DNA of 10,398 bases from Alkalibaculum bacchi (GCF_937875145.1 NZ_CALNCS010000176.1:1-10398), one strand, 5' to 3'. Positions 1-6,256 are shown, counted from the stretch's first letter. Numbers and translations: made by a program. Notes: a model not told the origin generated them from the sequence alone.

Positions 1-52
1 ACGGCGACCACCGAGATCTACACTCTTTCCCTACACGACGCTCTTCCGATCT
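1..52 (+). other. Illumina P5/TruSeq adapter contamination
   Basis: This stretch matches the last 52 bases of the standard 58-base Illumina P5 plus TruSeq universal adapter. It begins ACGGCGACCACCGAGATC and ends GCTCTTCCGATCT. It is library-preparation sequence left on the contig end, not genomic DNA. The genomic sequence starts at about base 53, inside a dispersed repeat, which probably explains why the assembly stopped here. The match is from memory of the adapter, but it is long and exact. Confidence 0.97.
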
Positions 53-74
53 TTTGCTGACCACCTGACCACCT
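53..74. repeat. TGACCACC dispersed tandem repeat, site 1 (2 units)
   Basis: A leader TTTGC is followed by two head-to-tail copies of TGACCACC at 58-73. The same leader and unit recur at 5070-5211 (three units, interrupted) and 6411-6449 (four units). Here it lies just past the T-box terminator in the direction of minus-strand transcription and directly abuts the adapter, so its full left extent is unknown. Confidence 0.75.
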
Positions 75-80
75 ATTTTT

Positions 81-126
81 AAATTAAAAAAAGTCCCAAG
101 TATTTGCTTCAGCAAATACTTGGGAC
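81..126 (-). terminator. Intrinsic terminator of the T-box leader
   Basis: On the minus strand a perfect hairpin (arms 111-126 and 93-108, tip TTCA) is followed by a T-rich run (complement of 81-92). It sits directly after the conserved T-box sequence, where the conditional terminator of a T-box riboswitch belongs. The 5' side of its stem would pair with the T-box bulge region in the alternative antiterminator fold. The tRNA-dependent switch would therefore decide whether RNA polymerase continues to the missing downstream gene. Confidence 0.88.
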
Positions 127-373
127 GAATAAACGTAATCGCGGTACCACCCAAATTGATTTCTTAGAAATCCACTTTAACATATACCATCATATATGCC
201 GTATTTGTAACGAGTCCAGTTCTCGTCAGCGCCTACTCTTTTCATTTCGGGCTGCCCTCAAAAGTCCATTCAACCATTCCCTGTATACTGCAATCACACC
301 ACCTGCAGCTCTCTAAAATACAATCAAAAAGTTTACTACTCTTTCTCAAAGGTTTCTGTTTATTTGTTTAATT
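93..373 (-). promoter_or_regulatory. T-box riboswitch leader (downstream gene missing)
   Basis: A T-box leader RNA senses the charging state of one tRNA and controls transcription of an aminoacyl-tRNA synthetase, amino-acid biosynthesis or transport gene. The hallmark T-box GGGTGGTACCGCG is at 140-152 (minus) and is followed by CGTCCC, the start of the terminator hairpin. Upstream lie a GAGTAGTAAAC-type 5' motif near 330-345 and a Stem I. Stem I is closed by GCTGC (305-309) against GCAGC (251-255). On the 3' side of Stem I the sequence GAATGGACTTTTGAG holds the specifier. UGG (266-268, Trp) followed by A is my preferred reading; GAC (264-266, Asp) or GGA (Gly) are possible by register. The regulated gene should lie left of base 1 but the contig ends in adapter, so the target cannot be confirmed. 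Confidence 0.9.
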
Positions 374-379
374 TAATTC

Positions 380-409
380 ATTATATAATTATAGTCCTCT
401 AATTGTCAA
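380..409 (-). promoter_or_regulatory. Sigma-A promoter of the T-box leader
   Basis: On the minus strand a perfect -35 TTGACA (404-409) and a perfect -10 TATAAT (380-385) are separated by 18 bp. The predicted start is near 373, just upstream of the first conserved T-box elements. This is a strong housekeeping promoter, as expected for a gene controlled by attenuation rather than by initiation. Confidence 0.85.
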
Positions 410-506
410 CAGCTTTTTGATGTCTTTTGCGGAATGCTGAAAGCGGAACTTTTCTTGACGTAATGTGGAATTATTTCTTTCTGCATCCGTTCGAGTATTA
501 ACCGGC

Positions 507-531
507 AAATAAAAAGGACCCCGGAGGGGCC
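507..531 (-). terminator. Intrinsic terminator of the marR-ABC operon
   Basis: On the minus strand GGCCCC, loop TCC and GGGGTCC (one bulged T) form a short GC-rich stem at 516-531, followed by TTTTTATTT (507-515). It lies about 100 bp past the stop codon of the second ABC gene and before the T-box promoter, so it would separate the two transcription units. Confidence 0.8.
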
Positions 532-536
532 GAATG

Positions 537-628
537 CTAGAGACTAGTATTTGCTTCAGATTGTGTGTAGCTTCCAACTAAAAGGAATACCCGAGAGCTA
601 GAGACTAAGGACTATGAACTAGCGACTA
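537..628. repeat. Degenerate CTAG(A/C)GACTA repeats
   Basis: Three copies of the 10-mer CTAG(A/C)GACTA occur at 537-546, 598-607 and 619-628, in the untranslated tail between the ABC stop codon and the terminator stem. The copies are short and irregularly spaced. A 14-bp segment at 546-559 (AGTATTTGCTTCAG) is identical to 99-112 inside the T-box terminator. No coding signal or ribosome binding site is visible in this tail. Function is unknown. Confidence 0.5.
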
Positions 629-631
629 TAT

Positions 632-2503
632 TTACTCTAGTTCAAATTGACCTGTGTAAAGTCTATAGTATCTTCCCTTTCCTTCGATTAACTCGTCGTG
701 AGATCCTCGTTCGATGATTTCTCCTTGTTCTAGAACCATAATCGCTTTAGAGTTTCTAATAGTGGAAAGCCTATGAGCTATGACAAATACGGTCCTGTTT
801 TCCATTAATTTATCCATGCCTTCTTCAATAAGCTTTTCTGTTCTTGTATCAATAGAGCTAGTAGCCTCATCTAAAATCAAAACAGGAGGGTCCGCTACAG
901 CGGCTCTTGCAATGGAAAGGAGTTGTCTTTGACCTTGAGATAAATTTGTTCCATCTGCTGTCAGCATAGTTTCATATCCCTGAGGTAAGTGCCTAATAAA
1001 GGTATGAGCATTGGCTAATTTAGCTGCTGCAACAATCTCTTCATCTGTAGCATCTAATCGCCCGTAGCGAATATTATCGGCAACTGTTCCTGTAAACAAA
1101 TGAGTATCTTGTAGTACAATTCCTAAAGATTGTCTTAAAGAATCTTTTTTAATATCTTTTATATTGATGCCATCATATGTTATTTTACCTGATTGGATCT
1201 CATAAAAGCGATTGATCAGATTGGTAATAGTGGTCTTCCCTGCTCCTGTTGAACCTACAAAGGCAATTTTTTGACCTGGTTTTGCAAAGAGGCTAATGTC
1301 TTTTAATATAACTTTCTCCTCATTATATCCGAATACTACATTTTCAAATCGAACATCACCTTTTAAAGGTACAAGCTTCTTTTCTCCATTTTCATTTGTT
1401 ACTTCCCAAGCCCAACATCCAGTTTTCTTTTCTGTTGCTTTAATAGATTGATCTTCACAAATTTCTACTCTCTTTAGGATTACATTACCATCGTCTATTT
1501 CCTCTTTTTCTTCCATTACTTCTAGGATACGCTCTGCTCCTGCCAAAGCAGAAAGAATGGTGTTCATCTGTTGTGACATATGTGAAATTGGATGTGACAC
1601 TTGCCTACTGTATTGCAGAAAGGAGACTAGTGTACCAATATCGAGCATGCCAGCAATAGCCATAATACCACCTACAGAACTGGTAAGTGCATAGTTCGCA
1701 TAGGAAAGATTCCCTAAGGCAGGCATCATCATTCCTGCAAAAGTGTGGGCATTTGTGGCAGCTACTCTTAATTCTTCATTTCTCTTAGAGAACTCATTTA
1801 TAGCTTTGTCTTCGTAGCTAAATACTTTAACTACCTTTTGTCCTTCCATCATTTCCTCAATATAACCATTGACCAAACCGAGTTTCTTTTGTTGTAGTGA
1901 AAAATAATATTTGCTTTTTTTACCTATTAATTGTGCCGTAAATAAAATCAAAGCAATCATTACTCCAGTTAATAAGGTCAGTATTGGGCTAAGGACAATC
2001 ATCATAATTAAGACACCAAAAAACATAATGATATTGCTAATAACTCCTGCTAAACTATTATTGATGGCTTCACTAATCGTATCAATATCGTTTGTATAAC
2101 GGCTCATCAAATCTCCATGACTATGGGTATCAAAATATTTCAAAGGCAAATCCTGCATTTTATGAAATAAATCTCGACGCATTTGAGCCACTGCATTTTG
2201 AGATATATGCACCATAATGCGAGCATAAGTATAGGAGCTTAACGCACCAATTAAGTAAATAGCACCTAAGAGCATGAGCATTTTTATAAGACCACTAAAA
2301 TTTCCTGGTATAATATAATCATTGATAATAGGTTTTAAAAAATAGGAACCTGCAATCATGGCAAAACTACTCATAAACATACAAATTAATACAAAGACTA
2401 ACAATATCTTGTACTTATTGACGTATTTCATTAAAAATGTAAGGGTCTTTTTAATGTTTTTTGGTTTTTGAAAATTATGTCTACCTGGTCCTTGTTTAGC
2501 CAT
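632..2503 (-). CDS. ABC exporter half, catalytically canonical subunit of a heterodimer
   Basis: This is a 623-residue membrane protein with a six-helix exporter domain (about residues 30-325) and an ATPase domain (about 383-623). Visible motifs are Walker A GSTGAGKT (417-424), Q-loop Q465, signature LSQGQ (521-525), Walker B VLILDE with catalytic E546, and H-loop H577. The signature is altered from LSGGQ. About 35 extra residues (345-380) lie between the two domains, as I recall for TM288-like subunits. The start ATG overlaps the end of the upstream ABC gene by 8 bp and uses an AGGAG site inside that gene, so the two are probably translationally coupled. With its partner it should form a drug, lipid or peptide exporter of the TM287/288, BmrCD and LmrCD type. 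The substrate cannot be read from sequence. Confidence 0.93.
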   Translation of the reverse strand: MAKQGPGRHNFQKPKNIKKTLTFLMKYVNKYKILLVFVLICMFMSSFAMIAGSYFLKPIINDYIIPGNFSGLIKMLMLLGAIYLIGALSSYTYARIMVHISQNAVAQMRRDLFHKMQDLPLKYFDTHSHGDLMSRYTNDIDTISEAINNSLAGVISNIIMFFGVLIMMIVLSPILTLLTGVMIALILFTAQLIGKKSKYYFSLQQKKLGLVNGYIEEMMEGQKVVKVFSYEDKAINEFSKRNEELRVAATNAHTFAGMMMPALGNLSYANYALTSSVGGIMAIAGMLDIGTLVSFLQYSRQVSHPISHMSQQMNTILSALAGAERILEVMEEKEEIDDGNVILKRVEICEDQSIKATEKKTGCWAWEVTNENGEKKLVPLKGDVRFENVVFGYNEEKVILKDISLFAKPGQKIAFVGSTGAGKTTITNLINRFYEIQSGKITYDGINIKDIKKDSLRQSLGIVLQDTHLFTGTVADNIRYGRLDATDEEIVAAAKLANAHTFIRHLPQGYETMLTADGTNLSQGQRQLLSIARAAVADPPVLILDEATSSIDTRTEKLIEEGMDKLMENRTVFVIAHRLSTIRNSKAIMVLEQGEIIERGSHDELIEGKGRYYRLYTGQFELE

Positions 2504-4229
2504 CTATTGCAACTCCTTTCTGTTGAGATTCATATACATCCCGGTAAATTTCGCTGTCCTTCATAAGTTCTTCGTGATTTCCTATATTGGCAATCTTTCC
2601 ATCATCTAAGACGATAATTTGATCTGAATCTTGGATAGAAGATATCCTTTGAGCGATAATGATTTTAGTTGTGTCTTTTAGTTCCTTACGGAAAGCTTCT
2701 CTTATTTTGGCATCTGTAGCCGTATCTACTGCACTAGTACTGTCATCTAGTATGAGAATTTTTGGCTTTTTAAGTAATGCCCTAGCAATAGTAAGTCTTT
2801 GCTTTTGCCCTCCAGATACATTGACACCACCTTGCTCAATATAGGTGTCATAGCTATCTTGAAACTTTTCAATAAACTCTTCGGCACAAGCTGCTTTACT
2901 TGCTAATCTCAATTCTTCATCAGAAGCCTTTTCATCTCCCCACCTAAGGTTTTCCGCAATGGTCCCAGAGAAAAGGGTGTTTTTTTGTAATACCATAGCA
3001 ACTGCATCTCTTAAAGTATGAAGCTTATACTCACGCACATCATGCCCGCCTACCTTTACACTTCCACTTGCTGCTTCATACAATCTAGGTATAAGCTGTA
3101 CTAAAGTACTTTTAGCTGAACCTGTCCCTCCGATAATACCTATTGTTTGCCCAGATTTAATATTTAAATTGATATTGGTCAAATTATATTCTTCACTGCC
3201 TTCGTCATATTTAAAATAGACATTTTCAAAAACCACATCCCCATTTTCCACTTGATAATCGTGAATACTATCATCTACAATTTCTGGCTCTTCTTCCAGA
3301 ACTTCAAGGATACGTTTTCCACAAGCAATAGAACGAGAGAGCATAATGAATATAAAAGAAAGCATCATAAGAGACATTAGAATTTGATTGACATATGTGA
3401 GAAAACTTGTAAGCTTACCAACTTCTAGTTCTCCTATACTAACCATATTTCCTCCAAACCACAAAATGGCTATGATTGTAGAGAAGATGACTAACTGCAT
3501 AATAGGCATATTTAATACGGTAAGACTAAAAGCTCTTTCTGAAGCTTTCATGAGTTCTTCATTGCTCTTATTGAATTTAGACTTTTCAAAAGCTTGGCGA
3601 ACAAAAGATTTGACTACTCGAATACCTGTCAAGTTTTCCTGAACCGTCAGATTCATATCATCGGTTCTCTCTTGGAGTTTTGTAAAATAAGGTTTTACTC
3701 TACTGATAATTAAAAACAATGAAATCCCTAAAATAGGTATGCCCACAGCAAATACCAGCGCCAATTTTGCGCTAATAGTTACGGCAATAACCAAGGCAAA
3801 TACCAACATAAATGGAGAACGAACTAATATCTTCATTCCTATGGTTACAGACATTTGCAATGCATTTACATCGCTTGTAAGCCTTGTGATTAACGATGCT
3901 GTACTAAATTTTTCAATATTTTTAAAGGAATAGGATTGTATTTTTTTAAACTGAGCTTCTCTTAACTCCGCTCCAAATCCTTGACCAGCTACAGCTGCAA
4001 ACCGTGCTGCGCCTATTCCTAATATTAGTGCAACTACTGCTAATAGAACCATAATAATTCCCATTCGTATGGTATACTCTACATCTCTATTTTGTATTCC
4101 TACATCAACGATATAGGACATAACTAGAGGTATTAAGAGTTCAAATACGGCCTCTAAGGCAGAACAGGTCATTCCTAGAATGGTTGCACGCTTATAATTT
4201 CTTAAATACGGTGCAAATTTTTTTATCAT
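2496..4229 (-). CDS. ABC exporter half, degenerate-site subunit of a heterodimer
   Basis: This is a 577-residue transporter half with transmembrane helices over about residues 15-305 and an ATPase domain over about 330-577. Walker A is GGTGSAKS (367-374), Q-loop Q415, and the signature VSGGQ (471-475) is intact. The residue after Walker B is D496 in LILDDS where an active subunit has Glu, and the H-loop position is Q527 (AQR) instead of His. These are the known marks of the non-catalytic half of heterodimeric exporters such as TM287. The degenerate site would be completed by the unusual LSQGQ of the partner, and the active site by this protein's normal signature. A GAGGTG ribosome binding site precedes the ATG. 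An 88-bp gap separates it from the marR-like gene, with no terminator seen there. Confidence 0.93.
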   Translation of the reverse strand: MIKKFAPYLRNYKRATILGMTCSALEAVFELLIPLVMSYIVDVGIQNRDVEYTIRMGIIMVLLAVVALILGIGAARFAAVAGQGFGAELREAQFKKIQSYSFKNIEKFSTASLITRLTSDVNALQMSVTIGMKILVRSPFMLVFALVIAVTISAKLALVFAVGIPILGISLFLIISRVKPYFTKLQERTDDMNLTVQENLTGIRVVKSFVRQAFEKSKFNKSNEELMKASERAFSLTVLNMPIMQLVIFSTIIAILWFGGNMVSIGELEVGKLTSFLTYVNQILMSLMMLSFIFIMLSRSIACGKRILEVLEEEPEIVDDSIHDYQVENGDVVFENVYFKYDEGSEEYNLTNINLNIKSGQTIGIIGGTGSAKSTLVQLIPRLYEAASGSVKVGGHDVREYKLHTLRDAVAMVLQKNTLFSGTIAENLRWGDEKASDEELRLASKAACAEEFIEKFQDSYDTYIEQGGVNVSGGQKQRLTIARALLKKPKILILDDSTSAVDTATDAKIREAFRKELKDTTKIIIAQRISSIQDSDQIIVLDDGKIANIGNHEELMKDSEIYRDVYESQQKGVAIDG

Positions 4230-4317
4230 ACCTTCACCTCAACTTTAATACGCGCCAATCTATTATTGGTCGATTTAATTCCTTGATTACACCTAGTTCT
4301 CAAATAAACTTAAAACC

Positions 4318-4758
4318 TTATGGAACATAAGATTGAATGCCTTCAATCATCCTTCTAAAGATATCATTCATCATCTCTTCTTCATCTTCACTAATTTTTG
4401 AGAACATAGCTTGAATTATACTTGAAACATCTTTATCGCAAGCTTCAAGAGCCGCTCTTCCTTTTTCTGTAATGCTTATGCGATTGCATCTACAGTCTTC
4501 TTCGTCTTGCTCTCGAACGATAAATCCGTTTTTTTCCATGCGCTTTAGAGATGTGCCCATGGTGGATTTTGTCACATCTAGTTTTTTAGCCAATTCATTT
4601 TGAGTCATCCTAGGTTCTTTCATAAGGCACGTTAAAATATAGGGTTGACCTTTATGCAGCCCATGCTTATTTAATACCTTAACCAATGTGACATAATGGA
4701 TTTTCATAAACTTTCCAATAAGTGTAACAGAACTCCTTTCGTCAAATTCACACTTCAT
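4318..4758 (-). CDS. MarR-family transcriptional regulator
   Basis: This is a 146-residue protein with a winged helix-turn-helix over about residues 33-105: a helix at MTQNELAKKL (51-60), a recognition helix near 63-76, and a wing through DCRCNR (88-93). MarR proteins bind palindromic DNA as dimers and usually release it on binding a small molecule or on oxidation. I start it at ATG 4758 because AAAGGTGG lies 7 bp upstream. The longer open frame, from 4815, begins upstream of the -10 box and could not be in the transcript. It is first in an operon with two ABC exporter genes, so it probably represses its own operon until a toxic exporter substrate appears. Five cysteines (3, 44, 89, 91, 107), two of them in the wing, leave redox sensing possible but unproven. 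Confidence 0.92.
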   Translation of the reverse strand: MKCEFDERSSVTLIGKFMKIHYVTLVKVLNKHGLHKGQPYILTCLMKEPRMTQNELAKKLDVTKSTMGTSLKRMEKNGFIVREQDEEDCRCNRISITEKGRAALEACDKDVSSIIQAMFSKISEDEEEMMNDIFRRMIEGIQSYVP

Positions 4759-4803
4759 GCTTATACCACCTTTATCTGCAAAATAGTAAGTCGAGTTACT
4801 AAA

Positions 4804-4831
4804 ATTATACCACAAAAAAGGTATTTGTAAA
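4804..4831 (-). promoter_or_regulatory. Promoter of the marR-ABC-ABC operon
   Basis: On the minus strand a -35 TTTACA (4826-4831) and a perfect -10 TATAAT (4804-4809) are 16 bp apart. The predicted start, near 4797, gives a leader of about 40 nt to the marR start codon. The -35 box lies inside a perfect palindrome, described separately. Confidence 0.78.
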
Positions 4832-4839
4832 ATACCTTT
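4817..4839. promoter_or_regulatory. Probable MarR operator (23-bp palindrome)
   Basis: AAAGGTATTT, a 3-bp centre (GTA) and AAATACCTTT form a perfect 10+3+10 inverted repeat. It covers the -35 box and part of the spacer of the marR operon promoter. Length, symmetry and position all fit a MarR dimer site that blocks RNA polymerase. That the protein encoded next door binds it is inference. Confidence 0.72.
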
Positions 4840-4864
4840 AGTTTTAGGTGAATTTAAACCACCA

Positions 4865-4892
4865 AGATTCTTCGCTAGCGCTCAGAATGACA
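4865..4892 (+). repeat. CTTCGCT-GCTCAG-ATGACA dispersed repeat, copy 1
   Basis: The copy reads AGATTCTTCGCTAGCGCTCA followed by GAATGACA. It belongs to a repeat with three other copies in this window: 5014-5040 (inverted), 6257-6282 and 7732-7757 (degenerate). Sequences of this type are common in intergenic DNA of many bacteria and produce spurious SHPERSEGS-like peptides when translated. Copy 2 is inverted relative to this one, and the pair encloses the 26-bp tandem array. Confidence 0.8.
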
Positions 4893-4900
4893 GAGTGAAA

Positions 4901-5007
4901 GCTATGCTCAGAATAACAGGGTAGGAGCTATGCTCAGGATAACAGGGTGAGAGCTAAGCTCAGGATAACAGGGTGAGAGCTAAGCTCAGAATGACAGGGT
5001 AGCTCAG
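4901..5007 (+). repeat. 26-bp tandem repeat array
   Basis: Units start at 4901, 4927, 4953 and 4979, giving three full 26-bp copies, a fourth copy of 23 bp, and the start of a fifth at 5002. The consensus is roughly GCTAAGCTCAGGATAACAGG plus GTGAGA. Its GCTCAGGATAACA core resembles the GCTCAGGATGACA half of the flanking dispersed repeat, so the array probably arose by amplification of part of copy 1. The period is not a multiple of three and no coding frame runs through it. Confidence 0.85.
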
Positions 5008-5013
5008 TTGTGG

Positions 5014-5040
5014 GTCATCCTGAAGCGCAGCGAAGGATCT
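5014..5040 (-). repeat. CTTCGCT-GCTCAG-ATGAC dispersed repeat, copy 2 (inverted)
   Basis: GTCATCCTGAAGCGCAGCGA followed by AGGATCT is the reverse complement of the family sequence. With copy 1 at 4865-4892 it makes an inverted pair with about 120 bp between the arms, which hold the 26-bp array. Confidence 0.8.
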
Positions 5041-5069
5041 TAAGACCCAAAAGAAATACATAAGATGCC

Positions 5070-5211
5070 TTTGCTGACCACCTGGGAGTAATACCTAATT
5101 TATCTGCCAAAAGGCAGAGAAATTAGGTATTACCCCTGTCAAGGTTGGCGAGGTTTGTAGTGACTGTAAGGAGCTACAAGCCCGCAACCTACGACATACC
5201 ACCTGACCACC
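5070..5211. repeat. TGACCACC tandem repeat, site 2 (3 units, interrupted)
   Basis: TTTGC plus one TGACCACC unit (5075-5082) and the TG of a second (5083-5084) are followed by 113 bp of unrelated sequence. The repeat then resumes at 5198 with ACCACC and another full unit (5204-5211). Joining 5084 to 5198 recreates three perfect units. It lies immediately after the stop codon of the displaced TtcA-like tail (5214-5216). Confidence 0.75.
5085..5197. mobile_element. 113-bp two-hairpin insertion of unknown type
   Basis: The segment splits an otherwise perfect TGACCACC tandem repeat. Its first half is a hairpin with 21-bp arms (5088-5108 and 5113-5133, one mismatch) and loop AAAA. The second half is an imperfect hairpin (5143-5160 with 5174-5189) whose outer arms are GGTTG and CAACC and inner arms TTGTAG and CTACAA. 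It has no open reading frame and no poly-T tail, so it is not an evident terminator. It could be a small non-autonomous element, a structured RNA or a replication-slippage product. Exact ends are ambiguous by a few bases because of the host repeat. Confidence 0.4.
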
Positions 5212-5213
5212 TT

Positions 5214-5342
5214 TTATTGATCGTACTCATCTAAAAAGCTATATCGTTGACCTTGTTTTCGATAGCCAATAACCGTCTCCAAATTTACATTGTGAGCGCT
5301 AGCAAAGATATTTTGATCAATATGAGGATTGGTACGTCTGAA
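5214..5342 (-). pseudogene. Out-of-frame C-terminal tail of the TtcA-like gene
   Basis: Reading the minus strand from 5342 gives 42 residues, FRRTNPHIDQNIFASAHNVN and onward, ending SFLDEYDQ before TAA (5214-5216). The pattern NPHID-x2-IF-x3-HNVNL-x-TVIGYR and the acidic SFLDEYD end match the C-terminus I expect for clostridial TtcA-like proteins of about 280 residues. It is one frame away from the main gene and has no start codon or ribosome binding site of its own. It is therefore the detached end of the neighbour, not a separate gene. Confidence 0.75.
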
Positions 5343-5355
5343 TGGGGAGTAATCG

Positions 5356-5380
5356 TATGTAACTGGGGAACTATGTAACT
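5356..5380. repeat. 16-bp partial tandem duplication causing a frameshift
   Basis: TATGTAACT occurs at 5356-5364 and again at 5372-5380, separated by GGGGAAC, which is a 16-bp period. On the minus strand the duplication places an in-frame TAG (5371-5373) in the TtcA-like gene and shifts the rest of the gene by one frame. Deleting one 16-bp unit (5356-5371) on paper joins codon 231 to the tail frame and gives one continuous 278-codon reading frame. Confidence 0.8.
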
Positions 5381-6066
5381 GCTTTCATTTCCTCTCGCTT
5401 TGAACCGCCTCCATTATCTCCGAGAACACAGTTCTCAGTAAGGCGACAAGCACATTGGATAAATTGTAAGTCATTATATCTTTTCCACGCTAAAATATCT
5501 TCTTCTCTTACTTTGTACATAGGACGAATAAGCTCTATACCTTTAAAATTTGTGCTTATAAGCTTAGGCATCATGGTTTTAAACTCTCCAGCATAAAGCA
5601 TGCTCATGAGTATGGTCTCAATAACATCATCAAAGTGATGTCCTAAGGCAATTTTGTTGCAGCCTAATTCCTGAGCATTCTTGTATAAGTAACCTCTTCT
5701 CATTCTAGCGCATAAGTAACAAGGAGAGTCGTCAATATCTGCCACAATATCGTAGATATCTGATTGGAATACCTTAATAGGAATATTCATAAGCTCTGCA
5801 TTGTCAATAATCCGCTGCCTGTTGATATCATTGTAACCTGGGTCCATGACTACATATTCTAAATCAAAGTGAACTTTGCCATGTCTTTTTAATTCCTGCA
5901 TGCATTTTGCCATAAGCATAGAGTCTTTGCCACCAGAGATACAAACAGCAATTTTATCCCCTTCCTGAATCAATTCATAATCATTAATCCCCTCAACAAA
6001 CCTCTTCCAAATCTCTTTGCGATATTTTTTTATTATACTTCTCTCAATTAATTTATATTTTTCCAT
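5371..6066 (-). CDS. TtcA-like tRNA-thiolation PP-loop ATPase, C-terminally truncated
   Basis: This is a 231-residue cytoplasmic PP-loop (adenine nucleotide alpha hydrolase) protein. SGGKDS (44-49) is the ATP-binding motif used to adenylate the target base. C116 and C119 in PCYLCARMRRG, with C205, C207 and C213 in QCACRLTENC, are candidate iron-sulfur ligands. TtcA enzymes make 2-thiocytidine in tRNA using sulfur from a cysteine desulfurase, and such a gene lies about 400 bp upstream. The start at 6066 has AGAGG 5 bp before it. A possible -10 (TAGAAT, 6096-6101) lies upstream without a convincing -35. The frame ends early, after REEMKAVT, through a 16-bp duplication. About 47 residues of a normal 278-residue protein are lost, so activity is uncertain. 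The exact tRNA substrate cannot be told. Confidence 0.85.
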   Translation of the reverse strand: MEKYKLIERSIIKKYRKEIWKRFVEGINDYELIQEGDKIAVCISGGKDSMLMAKCMQELKRHGKVHFDLEYVVMDPGYNDINRQRIIDNAELMNIPIKVFQSDIYDIVADIDDSPCYLCARMRRGYLYKNAQELGCNKIALGHHFDDVIETILMSMLYAGEFKTMMPKLISTNFKGIELIRPMYKVREEDILAWKRYNDLQFIQCACRLTENCVLGDNGGGSKREEMKAVT

Positions 6067-6256
6067 GTGTACCTCTTTTTTTGTTATTTACTTGTATTCT
6101 ATTCGAGAATCATCTCTACTCATAGATCCCTAGAGCTTAGCCACTAGCGGCCAGCATTCAGCTATCAGTATTATAGCGACCTTCGGTGGCTGATGAGGAA
6201 TAGTAGATGACTTTCATTGGCTTCCAGATGTTTTTCACTCACTACCTAATGTGTAG

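Noticed and set aside
104..316. 70-codon plus-strand open frame
   Set aside because: It lies entirely antisense to the T-box leader, has no ribosome binding site, and its peptide reflects conserved RNA structure rather than a protein family.
389..577. 62-codon minus-strand open frame
   Set aside because: It runs across the ABC operon terminator and the T-box promoter, has no ribosome binding site and no recognisable motif.
1911..3933. Plus-strand open frames inside the ABC genes
   Set aside because: They are antisense shadows of two well-supported genes, with no start signals of their own.
4759..4815. Longer N-terminus for the MarR protein
   Set aside because: The upstream ATG lies before the -10 box, so it is outside the predicted transcript; the internal ATG has a good ribosome binding site.
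4936..4974. I-SceI-like homing site (GGATAACAGGGT)
   Set aside because: Only 12 of 18 bases match, the motif repeats with the array, and no homing endonuclease or intron is present.
4901..5007. CRISPR array
   Set aside because: The units are contiguous 26-bp tandem repeats with no unique spacers.
5088..5133. Terminator for the TtcA-like gene
   Set aside because: The hairpin is long but AT-rich, and no T-run follows it on either strand.
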